In this document: positions 35,587 to 46,252 of the stretch, in pieces
Position numbering within the stretch: position 1 is the first letter of the stretch
How the letters are laid out: every line of letters begins with the position of its first letter
Assembly: GCA_000697355.1 (NCBI GenBank)
Contig: JNEN01001230.1
Location: 62,001 to 126,000, forward strand
DNA: 64,000 nt
Origin: Syncephalastrum monosporum B8922
Taxonomy: Eukaryota; Mucoromycota; Mucoromycetes; Mucorales; Syncephalastraceae
Direction of reading: 5' to 3'
Program-made: the position numbers and the translations under genes
Notes under the pieces: model-generated
What the model saw: only the letters and a program-made list of their open reading frames with translations
Databases searched by the model: none
Told to the model about the DNA's origin: nothing

Positions 35587-37237
35587 ATGCCGCCGAAAGA
35601 AGATTGGGATAAATGTAGTCTCTATAAACTGCTGAATTATGAATCCATTTTAACAATGCCATTGTGTCTAGATGAACCTAACGAGGAGAAGGAAGAAGAA
35701 AAGATTGTTGGTACGAGACACGCGATTACGGATCACCTCGATTGGTCACTCACCCATTCTTCTTTTTAGCCCTGGATGAGGGTGACATTAAGCTTCTGAA
35801 GACCTACGTAAGTATGGAATAAGTGCTGGCATAGTTCGAGATGCTTATCTACGGTATAGGGCCAAGGACCTTACGCAAAGGAGTTGAAATTGCTGGAGCA
35901 AGACATCAAAGACATCCAGAAACGAGTGAACGAAAAGATTGGCGTGAAAGAGTCAGACACGGGTCTGGCTGCGCCTAACCTTTGGGACATACCAGCAGAC
36001 AAACAAAGAATGCAGGAAGAGCAGCCGCTGCAGGTCGCTCGCTGTACCAAGATTATCCAGGGCGGCGAAAACGAAGACGCGAAATATATCATCAATGTCA
36101 AGCAGATTGCAAAGTTCGTCGTCGAACTCGTACGACACGTCTCTCCCACCGATATCGAGGAAGGCATGCGTGTTGGGTAAGCCCTGTCCGTCCATTCTCT
36201 ACCGTCCTCTTCGCTATTGCTAATCATCCTGCGAAAAAGCGTCGACCGCACCAAATACCAGATCCAGGTGCCACTCCCGCCCAAGATCGACCCCTCCGTA
36301 ACCATGATGCAAGTCGAGGAGAAGCCGGATGTCACATACAGCGATGTCGGCGGTTGCAAAGAACAAATCGAGCGTCTGCGTGAGGTCGTTGAACTCCCGC
36401 TCTTGCAACCAGAGCGTTTTGTCAACCTCGGTATCGATCCCCCGAAGGGCGTGCTGCTGTATGGTCCGCCCGGTACCGGCAAGACCCTTTGCGCCCGTGC
36501 TGTCGCCAACCGAACAGATGCTACGTTCATCCGTGTCATTGGTTCCGAACTGGTGCAAAAATACGTCGGTGAGGGTGCGCGTATGGTCCGTGAACTTTTT
36601 GAAATGGCAAGGACGAAGAAGGCATGCATCATCTTCTTTGATGAAGTCGATGCCATTGGTGGTGCACGTTTTGACGATGGCGCTGGCGGTGACAACGAAG
36701 TCCAGCGTACCATGCTTGAGCTGATTAACCAGCTCGATGGTTTCGACCCGAGAGGAAACATCAAGGTGCTCATGGCCACCAACCGACCCGACACATTAGA
36801 TCCTGCCCTGCTTCGACCCGGTCGTCTCGATCGACGTGTCGAATTTGGTCTGCCCGATTTGGAGGTACGAGAGCAACTACTCACTACTCATCGCTTTCCT
36901 CCCGGTGCTGACAACTGCATATGATAGGGACGAGCACATATTCTTAAGATCCACGCCAAGAGCATGAGTGTGGAACGCGACATCCGCTACGAGCTGATTG
37001 CACGACTCTGTCCAAATGCCACAGGTGCTGAACTCCGTAGTGTCTGCACTGAGGCTGGTATGTACGCCATCCGCGCAAGAAGAAAGGTCGCTACAGAGAA
37101 GGACTTTTTGGAAGCGGTGAATAAGGTCATCAAGGGTTACCAGAAGTTCTCTAGTACCCCCAAGGTTAGAATGAGATTCGGCAAAGCGGACGAGGATACT
37201 GACTTCATTTATCTTTTAGTATCTCATGTGGAACTAG
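35587..37237 (+). CDS. RPT1: 26S proteasome regulatory ATPase subunit Rpt1 (PSMC2)
   Basis: Seven exons: 35587-35614, 35672-35710, 35770-35807, 35860-36176, 36240-36864, 36928-37164 and 37220-37237, giving 433 residues, the same length as I recall for human PSMC2. Landmarks are [32 protein letters not shown], Walker A GPPGTGKT, Walker [12 protein letters not shown] and the SRH block [20 protein letters not shown]. The C-terminus YLMWN comes from an 18-nt last exon. Rpt1 is one of six AAA ATPases in the 19S base that unfold substrates and open the 20S gate. The first intron (57 nt) is a multiple of three without a stop, so its retention would insert 19 residues in frame; I treat it as an intron because removal restores the family N-terminus. 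Confidence 0.96.
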
Positions 37238-37548
37238 AATTCATTCAAGTACTATTACTGGTTTCATTAAAGCACTCTCATTTTACAAATTCCACTTCAG
37301 CTTGTTAACATGCTATATGTACAATTGTATGTAAAATATGCAAAAGTAACAGTATGTGACATGTGTATCGCACACAATACCATATCCATAATTCGTGATT
37401 TGGTATCGGAATTCTTCCTCAAGTTTAAGTTCCTACTTGGCGATAGGATCAGGCTTCAAAATATTTTGCATACGAAATATCAAAGACGTGGAGAGGCAAG
37501 AAACTTCATTTAACACACGGGATACACAGAAATGTTAACACAAAACGA
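37238..37548. other. Short intergenic between converging genes
   Basis: AT-rich 3' flanks of Rpt1 and the NmrA-like gene. Nothing else is seen. Confidence 0.6.
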
Positions 37549-38424
37549 TTACAGAAGAGCTTCTTTGTTAGCCAAGAGATAATCTTCCATAGTCTCTGGC
37601 TCTCGACCTAAAAGAATAGGTAAACCTTGAGTTTTCACGTCACCTCTGATAGAAGTGTTTGCCATGGTGTAGGCCATAGTGTGTGGGAAACCGGCCTGGT
37701 AGCGCATGCTGTTGTAACGCTCTAGCGCCGAGACCTTGCGATACTGGATCTCGCGACCCAAGATCTTTGTCAAGAGCTGTACTCGTTCGGCTGATGTCAG
37801 CACCTGTCCCACCATTTCGTAGACCATATCGCCGTGCATGTCTACAGGGTCTTGAAGAACGATGGCAGCGAGGGCGCCAATATCATTCGTACTGATCCAA
37901 GGTTCAGGCACATCTTCCGCGTTGGTACCGATAATGGCATTTGCTTTCTTGATAGTATGAATATCAATGTAGAAAATGCTTGCCATGAAACGAGCGGGTC
38001 GTAGTGCCACGAAACTGCCTCGATTCTTGATAGCGACTATACTCTCTTCGGCAGATCGGTGTGCATTCGCTATAAAGTTACCACGCCAGGGGGCGGCCAC
38101 CGACCACGACGAAATATCGACTATCTGTTTGACACCAGCCGCATAAGCGATCTCTGCAAACGCGGTTTTAATGGTGCACATGTGATGCAAATCGGAAACC
38201 AGGAGCATGAGCCGAGCATGGCCTGCAATCGAGTCCTTGAAGGGAGCCAAGTCGTTATAGTCGCCCTGAACCACCGTCAAGTTCTCGTTTTCTCCAAACA
38301 AGCATTTCGCTTTTGTCGGGTCTCGCACCAGAGCGGTGACTTGCCTATTGTTCTGGAGTAGGTCTCGTACGGCTTTGGTGCCAATGTTGCCTGTGGCTCC
38401 AATCACATAGATACGCTCAGACAT
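37549..38424 (-). CDS. NmrA-like / atypical SDR NAD(P)-binding protein
   Basis: Intronless, 291 residues. It opens with the Rossmann glycine motif YVIGATGNIGTKAVRDLL, followed by a basic patch after strand 2 (LVRDPTKAK) that suits NADP(H). Later family-like segments are VVQGDYNDLAPFKDSI, GVKQIVDISSW, FVALRPARFM and PWISTNDIGALAAIVL. The catalytic Tyr-x3-Lys of classical SDRs is not evident, so it may be a redox sensor like NmrA or a quinone-oxidoreductase-like atypical SDR. It is one of only a few intronless genes in the window. No function can be assigned from neighbours. Confidence 0.85.
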   Translation of the reverse strand: MSERIYVIGATGNIGTKAVRDLLQNNRQVTALVRDPTKAKCLFGENENLTVVQGDYNDLAPFKDSIAGHARLMLLVSDLHHMCTIKTAFAEIAYAAGVKQIVDISSWSVAAPWRGNFIANAHRSAEESIVAIKNRGSFVALRPARFMASIFYIDIHTIKKANAIIGTNAEDVPEPWISTNDIGALAAIVLQDPVDMHGDMVYEMVGQVLTSAERVQLLTKILGREIQYRKVSALERYNSMRYQAGFPHTMAYTMANTSIRGDVKTQGLPILLGREPETMEDYLLANKEALL

Positions 38425-38944
38425 GGTATAACTGTCAAGATGGTGGTGGTGCGATAACGCAAAGTTAGAAAGTTAAAATACATTGAGTCCAATATAAAGG
38501 CATGCGTGTATCGGCTCGGTAAATCTGCACCTCCGAGATGTGGCTGGGCTTTGCCATATGGATCCGTTGAGCCCGCGCCGGTTTTTTACCCTTCTAGCCA
38601 TCACATCACATGGAATATAACTGATTACTACGCCATACCCTATTTCGGTATAGAAGTCTCCATAAGACAATTTGGGGACGGTTTTCCATGTATGACCTGC
38701 GACAGTCGGTGATATCGTAGTATTTGCAAGTAAACTCCTTTGGAAGACCCATGGATAGTTTGTATCGCAAATAGCTAATACTACAACAATAGGAGAGGAG
38801 AAGATTACACTGAGATGTGGACAAAAAGGACAATATAGTTACAACATATTACTAAGTAAGAATGACGGGATAGGGCGCTCATTTTACGTATATACAGGCG
38901 AGCGAACGAACTTTTAGTGTTGTAATGGCATAGGTAGGTGCTGG
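38425..38944. other. Intergenic
   Basis: Promoter side of the NmrA-like gene and 3' flank of BRE1. No coding or structural signal recognised. Confidence 0.5.
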
Positions 38945-41900
38945 TTAAAAGTAGAATTGTTGTGCGTCGTTGAGGCCAATGGGTTCTGCACAAGTGGGAC
39001 ATCGGCGCTGGCGGCTTTTAATTTGCGAGTCGATACACTCCTTGCAGAAAGCATGCATGCAACGCATCAGCACAGTAGATTTGATCCGCATTCTGCACGA
39101 GCCACAATTCAAAAGCGCCTAATAATTGCTTCCAGTTAACCACACACAACTTTCACAGAATGCTCAAGTACTTACTCTGTAGTCTTCCTTCTGTTGTAGT
39201 AAACTTGCAGGCTGACCAACTTTCGTTGACGCGTTAATCTTCCGGCGCAATAGCTCGCTACTTTCTTCCAGACGAAGACGCTCGTGAGCTCCTTGTTCTA
39301 TTGACTTGATTTTGTCCATGATCGATCTCTCCAACTGCTCCCCCACATTAATACTCTGTTACAAGAAGAAACTTGCTTATTGGCTTTTTTTTTTACCTCC
39401 ACGATCGTGTCCTTAGCAGAAGCCATTTTTGCCGACAAGTCCTTGGACATTTCTTCAAGTTCACTGTTTTTTTGAGTATAGACTTCAAGGGTAGCACTAC
39501 CAGCAGCTTGTTGACGGTCCAGCATCGTCTACATAAACAAGTACCTATTAGCTCCATCCTCCACAATCTGCATCTTCTTCTTTCACCTACACAGTGACTG
39601 CTGAGATTCCTCTCGCGTTCGTTAAGTTGCCTGATGTAAACAAGCTCTTTCTCAATTTGTCTTCTCAGAGCATTTACGACCATTTGAGAACTGTCTTTAG
39701 TCTTGTTCAGGAGTCCAAATGCTGAAAAACATCTTGCTCGCTATTATATAAAATTAGCATACGCTTCATCACAAAATAAGTTTAACATACCTCAATCCGC
39801 AGCTGTCGGAACCCGTCCTCAATCTGCTTTAGCTGTTCAATTTTTCCAAGGTTTTGCTCCTCCAGCTCGCTGTAGCCCTTAGAAACACTTTCGATTTCGC
39901 TCAAGACTTGGGACTCGGACTAGACAAGATGACGGTGGTTAGCATCGGGTTGCTTCAACATATAGTTAAACTTACTTCTTCCAGAGCCTTGATCATTTCT
40001 TCCGCTTCAGAGATACCTGCGATTGCGATCTGGATTTTCGCCTTCATAAGGCGAAGCGCTTCATCCTTGTCTGTCACTTCTGGAAGAAATCCGTACTTTT
40101 CTTGGAAGTGTTCACATTCGCTCGAGAGGTCTGCTACTTTGGCTTTGAGCATTACGTCGGCTTCAAGCTGATCTCGCAAAGTAGTTTGGTCGGAAAGACG
40201 GTCCAAAGATTGCGTATATTGTACCATCAACGCACTAAAAGCCATGGTCAGATACGTCAACAGAATCGATGCATGACTTACTCAAGTTCGGATTCAAGAA
40301 GCTCTTTGGACAATACAACGCCTTTTCGATCCGCGACTGCCTTGTAAAATGTCCTGTCGCCAGTCATAGCAGCCTTTTTCATATTCAGGCGATGCAGCTC
40401 TGTTTCCATATCACATGTACGTTCCTATATCGCGCGAGGACATGGGTTTTCATTGCATGGAAGAAAACATAGCAGTTAATTACCTTCCGTTGTTCAGCAA
40501 TGAGCCGCAACTCTGCAGTAGAAGCGTTTCTGTAGTCAACGTTGGCTTTGCCTTCTTCGACCTGAGCCTGGAGGGCATCTCGTTGACCACGAGTTTCTGT
40601 CAGCTCATGCTCTCGTTTCCCCAGCTTCTCCTGAAGAGCGTCGATATGACCATTGTATTCACGCTCCAGATCACTAAAGAAACGGCGGCGATTGTTGCGA
40701 ATATTGTTGACATCTTTTTGGAGATTGATGCAAACGTCCATGTTGCGTCTGCTTTTGTCTCGATAGTACTCTTGTGCTTGGTACAACTGCCGAACAATGG
40801 ATGCTTTGTAAATCTGATGTTCTGGCTTCTTCAAGATGTCAATATCGAGCTGGGCAATCTTCTGTTTCAAGTCGATACGTTGATCTTTGATTTCTTCGAT
40901 GTCTCGCATCTGATCGTCCAGCGTTTGTTTTGCTTGCAAAAGTGGGTTCTGACTGCTATCAGTTCCAAGTTTCTAGGATAAGGTCAGATTAAATCTATCG
41001 TCCTTTTAGCATCTTTTTGCTTTACCTTAACTTCAGCATTGTCAGTTTCGACATTCTCTTCAGGTCTGGAGGAACTCTCGGCAGAGATCTGTGAGTTTTC
41101 TGCTGGTCCACTTTTAGACAATCGATTCTCGGCATTGAGAAGCTCTATCCGTATGTCACGTGCTCTGTCTTCGATATACTTGACGTTCCGGAGAGTCAAA
41201 CGTACTTCTTCAGAGAGCGAGAAATACTTCCTTATCTTGTTAGTCTATGGAGACCTCGAATCTATACAGGGTACCTTAGAGACGGCTATACCGAGATCTT
41301 GGCTATAGCTCGAAAGCGACTGTTGTTTTGTGTTCCATGTCGATAATAACTCCTCGTAATCATGGAGAAAATTATCCAAGGAGGTCGTTTCTATTTCATT
41401 GTTAATAACAAGAAAAAGGAAGGCCTGCAAGTTGCACGTTACCAAGCATACTCCGGAGCGTGTCTAGAAAAGCGACGCGCTTCGGTCTCCATGCATTGAC
41501 ATATTGAAGAGGTAAAGGATCAGCTCCAACAAGATCTTTGACAGCAGAAGTAATATTAGGTGCTTCGTCCGTTGCCCAGGCTTCATCCAACAGATCCTTC
41601 AGACGTCGTGAAGTGGACGTATTCTCGTCTAGAAACATTATCAGTATGGAGAGCGAAACTGTACTGCGCTCATGCATACCTTGGGTGAGCTTCAGTTTCT
41701 CCAAGCTTTTCAAGCCTTGCTCTGTCACAAGGCCATCGACGGCAGACCGCAACTGTAGCCGACCCAAGGTGTTAATATATCCGAGTGAAAGCAGAGTCCT
41801 CTTTGAACAACATATACCTGCTGCAAGTGAGTACTCCAGGATGACACTAATTCCTCAGCTGAATGATGATCGGCTTCTGCCATTTGCGATCGTTTCTTCC

Positions 41901-42276
41901 AACGCTTTTCCATGCGCTACAAGAATCTTCAATGTAAGGTTGATTGCTTTAACAAGCGAGACTATGCTTGCCTTGTACTCTTTCCATTGACGGAACGCAG
42001 CATCCTTGCGGAAGTCCTCCAAGTGCTTTCATAGGTAAGAAGAAAGTCAATAAATTAGCAAAGGTTGGTCATGGAAAGGAATGGAATATTTGAAGGGGGG
42101 GGTGTCTTTACATCGACGTTGTCTTCCTGGCCAGAGTCGTTGTCACCATCCAAAGAAGGCGCAGGCGAGGAAGACGCGGAAGAAAGGAGCCGTTTTTTAG
42201 GAGGAGGACGCGGGGAGGAGGATTGCTCGTCATCCAATGAACGACGTTTACTGTTGTTCTCTTCCGCGGTGGCCAT
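38945..42276 (-). CDS. BRE1: E3 ubiquitin ligase Bre1 (histone H2B, RING finger)
   Basis: Fifteen exons: 42276-42112, 42025-41972, 41916-41818, 41752-41680, 41628-41443, 41390-41275, 41226-41026, 40972-40484, 40424-40282, 40234-39976, 39919-39791, 39740-39591, 39528-39397, 39355-39176 and 39118-38945. All phases agree, giving 849 residues. The N-terminus has a basic nuclear-type stretch (PPPKKRLL) and the conserved HLEDFRKDAAFRQWKEYK. A long coiled coil fills the middle. The C-terminal RING reads CGSC ... CMHAFCKEC ... CPTC and ends LNDAQQFYF. With Rad6 it monoubiquitinates histone H2B, which promotes H3K4 methylation. Intron 2 (41971-41917) begins GC (AAG|GCAAGC), a non-canonical donor. Confidence 0.93.
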
Positions 42277-42423
42277 TGCGAGATTGGATCATGTGGACTT
42301 AAGGAAAGTGAAGGCCGGCCATGGCCCAGTTCTGTGGAGTGACTTTGAATTGAGGGTCGGACCTTCTCATTGGCTGATATCCACCAATCAATCTCTCACT
42401 TGCTCTTTAGACGAAGAGAGAGC

Positions 42424-42795
42424 ATGTCTGATATGAGACACATCGCCTATCAGTGCCGTCTCCTTCTCGGGCAAGTACGCTTCGGGAGCTGTGGATAGAA
42501 CCACCATATTTAAGATGTCGTGAAATGCGTATCCAGCGATCTCCATCCTGCACGGTACGAATGGGGATTGCCCAATGCTAGCCTGCTGAAGCTCTTTATC
42601 GCACCGTTTTCCCGATTGAAACGGAGGCGGTTGGAACGAGGCCTCTTCTGGAGGTAACTGTGTGCCGCCCTACTTCAGCTACAGCAAGACATGAATAGAA
42701 AACAAGGATTACGTAGAGAGTATGTGGAAGAAATGGACGCTCGAATTCCCCGTTTGTCCACACCCAATCGCATTGAAAACTTTATTCCAGGGTAG
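42424..42795 (+). CDS. Doubtful small spliced gene divergent from BRE1
   Basis: An ATG 148 bp from the BRE1 start opens MSDMRHIAYQCRLLLGQ and meets a GTACGC donor after 42474. An acceptor at 42581 opens PAEALYRTVFPIETEA. A last frame from 42679 reads LQQDMNRKQGLRREYVEEMD and continues 18 more codons to TAG at 42795. The charged last exon looks like real protein. The middle junction is unresolved: using GAG|GTAACT leaves an intron of only 25 nt, whereas GCG|GTTGGA gives 48 nt but a weak donor. The product would be about 70-80 residues. I do not recognise the family; small mitochondrial assembly factors have similar layouts, but that is a guess. Confidence 0.35.
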
Positions 42796-43069
42796 AAGAG
42801 CCATGTCTGGTCGCACCAATTGGTATACACCTTGTTTAATCATTTAGATTAGCAACCCATCTAGGCACCTTTACGTTATATTATAGAAAATCCCTATATA
42901 TACACGTAGGCTGCTGGGACTCTTTGAAATGGTCGCACGTTACTATCTAGCTGTATAGTACTGCATTTACTATACGTCTGTCAATGGGTTATGTGCAAAA
43001 AGACAAAGTATTATATATGTATATTGCATTATTGTATTTTGTGGAATAAATAGTATGTGTGCCCCTAGT

Positions 43070-44433
43070 TTAACGATGAACACCAAAAGTATACTCTGAA
43101 TGCTGCGTATACTTGTCACCCTTGCGCAAGATGCCCGTGTACTTCTCACCCCACTTTGGATTGTTGATACCATCGATGTAGTTTTCAGTCTCAAGCACAA
43201 AGCAGCCATACTGTTGCACCATGTCGCTGACGTTTGCACCCTTGTTTGCCTTTTGTGTCTTCTTGACAGGTAGGGTACCGTTCAGGCCGTTGCAAGTATA
43301 CAGCTGCAGTGCAGGCTGATCGGTTTTAATAGACAGCTCGATGCCGGTGCTCGGTGCGTACACCTTCACTTGCGTCTTGCTGGGGTCCGTCTCCGAAAAC
43401 GTAAAGCAGTTATCATAGCCGACACAATCAGCGCTGTATACCTGTTTAGAGAAATAATCAAGGAAGTGCAGAGATCTGGACTTACCCGCACTCTTTGGCA
43501 TCGTCTAGGTCCTTTCCTATAGCCTTAGGCTCGTTGAAATCGAAAGGAGTGCCTTTCACGTCCTCAAAACCACCCGTAGGGATCAGAGATGAATCGGCTT
43601 CGATAATACGGTCACCAGCAATCTGCAACACGTGATCTTTGACGGTATCGGTCGAGCTGAAGGCGTCAAGATTCCAGTAGTTGTGCGTTGAGAGCATCAT
43701 AATCGTATCCTTGTCGGCGTCACCTTCGTAGTCAATAATCCACTGCTTGTCATCCGTCACACGATCTGTAGCATTAAACAAAAGTCAATATACACCTATA
43801 TCACCCACGCGCAATAAAACCTACATTTGATCACAATGGTTGCGGTGCCAGGGAAACCTTCGTCACCGTCTTTGGAAACGAGCTTGAAGGAGATATGATC
43901 TCTGCCTTTGTCCTCAAGGGTCCAGTTCAGACGGTTGAAGCCCATATCGCCGCCATGCAGTGTGGTAATGTTGTTCTCGTTCAATGGCGTATGATACGTT
44001 TTATCGTCCAAAGTGAACGTTCCATTGGCGATACGGTTGGCGTAACGACCCACAACAGCGCCCAGGAAGCCAGGGTTGCTGGCCTGTAAGTTGTATTGCG
44101 AAGCCTGTGCATAAAATCCCGTTAAGTGATACATGGGAAGGATACGGTATAGCAAAAACGTACATCATCCCAGCCAAGCACAATGTCTCGAGGCTTCCCA
44201 TTTTTATCTGCAACCCACAAGTTCTTATGCAGCGTGTTAGAACACAAAAATCAACGAAAAGAACAGGATTGTATTGCTTTGCCTACCGTTAGTGTGGCAC
44301 CATACTCGATAAACGAGGCCTGGATGCCCCTGGCCTTGATGGTGTGCTTCTTGTAAGGTGCATGAGAAGAATGGGCCAACGTGGTGATGGCCAAGCCAGC
44401 AACAATAGTGAGGGTAGAGAGGAGCTTGACCAT
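43070..44433 (-). CDS. Secreted aldose 1-epimerase (galactose mutarotase family)
   Basis: Five exons, 44433-44287, 44223-44164, 44104-43825, 43765-43486 and 43433-43070, give 376 residues. The start MVKLLSTLTIVAGLAITTLA is a clear signal peptide. Family motifs follow: GFLGAVVGRYANRIANGTF, TTLHGGDMGFNRLNW, STHNYWNL with a catalytic His, and CFVLETENYIDGINNP with the catalytic Glu. It interconverts alpha- and beta-anomers of hexoses, here probably outside the cell or in the wall. A TATAAAA element lies about 40 bp before the ATG (44475-44481 on the opposite strand), which points to regulated or strong expression. The exon 5 acceptor GTATACAG|CGCTG was chosen by phase over an earlier CAG. Confidence 0.92.
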
Positions 44434-45262
44434 GACTTTTGGATGCTCTTCGTGTCGCAGAAATCATCCATGGTTTTATAAAAGAGACGACATCTTGTGA
44501 AACGCTCCCAAGTCATAATTCCCCTTTTGTCATAGGAAAAAATAGAAAAAAAGATAATAGTCCGTTATTTACGGTGGAATACCCACCGTACTCATGCACA
44601 ACAAGCTTACCATGGACAAGAAGTTTACCATTCCCGGTGATCCATTACTACAGTAGTGTTGTTTTCCCATTTTATCCATGACAGCTTGCTCGGCATTGGA
44701 ATTGTACAGAAATTCTGGACTCGGAAAAATTGCATAAATACGTGCGTTTTTTTCTATTAAAGAGAAGGGAGTGCGGGGAAAAGCGACGTTCCTCAATATA
44801 AGATGGAGGTTACGCAGAAACGCCTCTCAACATTAAACGTTGTGTAATCAATAACGATTTCGTAAGCATTCCTACCCACGCATGATGGGTTCACGAAGGT
44901 TATGTGCTTTTACTTCGCAGCATCCGTGAGAGCCGCGGGGTCCGCGTCCCCGTCGCCATTTCTCATCTATGATTTTTGTATATCAGTTCGTGACAGTTTC
45001 CCTCTTTGCCTGTCACGCCACAGTGAATCACCAGCACTGAAGGCTGCTTAGACATGGGAACGTAGACATGGCAAACTGGGCTGCGCGTGGATGCAATCTA
45101 ACAACAGTGTCTGGTAGAGAAAGGGGGAAGAGATGATGATGATGATGATGCGACGTGCGGGCATTGAAAGAGCGATCTGTTTTCTGGCTTGAAGGAGCAA
45201 AGTGGCTGCGAACCACATTAAGCTCGCGTTTCACACTTTCTATATTCCACTGTATATACAGC
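44434..45262. promoter_or_regulatory. Divergent promoter region between mutarotase and GAR transformylase
   Basis: 829 bp between the two ATGs. Contains the mutarotase TATA element (44475-44481) and a (GAT)6 tract at 45132-45150 on the side of the GAR transformylase gene. No gene seen. Confidence 0.5.
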
Positions 45263-45877
45263 ATGTCACTTCCTACCATTGCTGTCTTAATCTCTGGCTC
45301 GGGCTCTAACCTTCAGGCTCTCATCGATGCAACCCAATCCGGGGCACTGAAAGCCAACATTATCGTGGTTGGCTCGAACCGGAAAGCCGCGTATGGCTTG
45401 GAGCGCGCCGCCAAGGCAGGAATCCCTACCCGGACTTTCTCTTTAAAGCAGTTCAAAGATCGGGGACAAACACGCGTCGACTTTGACATTCACGTTGCCA
45501 AGACAATTCAAGAAGAGTATAAGCCCGACTTACTCGTGCTTGCCGGATGGATGCATATCCTGTCGCCCGAGTTCCTCTCGTACTTCCCAAAGCAAAACGT
45601 CATGAACCTGCATCCTGCTCTTCCCGGCCAGTTTGACGGTGCACACGCTATCGAGCGTGCTTACAACGCTTATAAAGAAGGCAAGATTGATCATACAGGC
45701 GTCATGGTCCACAAAGTCATTGCAGACGTCGATCGAGGCCAGGTCATCACCCAACGTACTATTCCTATCCAACCTACCGACTCTTTGGAGGATCTCGAGC
45801 AACGTATTCATGGCGTTGAGCATGAAATCATTGTAGAAGGCGCACGAATGCTCCTGCAAGAACTCACGCAGCAGTGA
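45263..45877 (+). CDS. ADE8: Phosphoribosylglycinamide formyltransferase (GAR transformylase)
   Basis: Intronless, 204 residues from the ATG at 45263; upstream in-frame codons lack another plausible start. Signature segments are VLISGSGSNLQALIDA (phosphate loop), LVLAGWMHILSPEFL, MNLHPALPGQFDGAHAIERA carrying catalytic Asn and His, and VIADVDRGQVITQ carrying the catalytic Asp. It transfers a formyl group from 10-formyl-THF to GAR, the third step of de novo purine synthesis. It is a stand-alone enzyme, as in yeast Ade8, not the animal trifunctional fusion. Confidence 0.96.
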   Translation: MSLPTIAVLISGSGSNLQALIDATQSGALKANIIVVGSNRKAAYGLERAAKAGIPTRTFSLKQFKDRGQTRVDFDIHVAKTIQEEYKPDLLVLAGWMHILSPEFLSYFPKQNVMNLHPALPGQFDGAHAIERAYNAYKEGKIDHTGVMVHKVIADVDRGQVITQRTIPIQPTDSLEDLEQRIHGVEHEIIVEGARMLLQELTQQ

Positions 45878-46252
45878 AAAACGAACAAAGAAATTGTACC
45901 ACACTCCGCATTGGCATGATTACCCCTTTTCAATCATAATAAACACAACGACCTCGGTCTTCATCCGCATGGACTGTAGTGGGTGGCCAGCATGACATGT
46001 ATCTAGGTTATAGCATACTATCTGTAGCAACAATATGTGTGATGGATAGTTATGGCAAGGTGTAAAATCAATGAATTTCGGTTGAAACTCAGCCTCATAA
46101 TCTTGCAATAAATAGGCTCGTTGAAGCCAAAAATAAAAGCATCGTATATGGTCTGAACTTGCTGAGTATGTAGCTTTTGCACAATTTCGAACCGATATTT
46201 GCAGCCTTTCTTCTGTGTTTGACTTCTCCGTCCCCATTCCAGTCCCTCAACC
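45878..46252. other. Intergenic
   Basis: 3' flank of ADE8 and promoter of the phosphatase gene, with a CT-rich leader (about 46203-46250). No coding signal. Confidence 0.5.
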
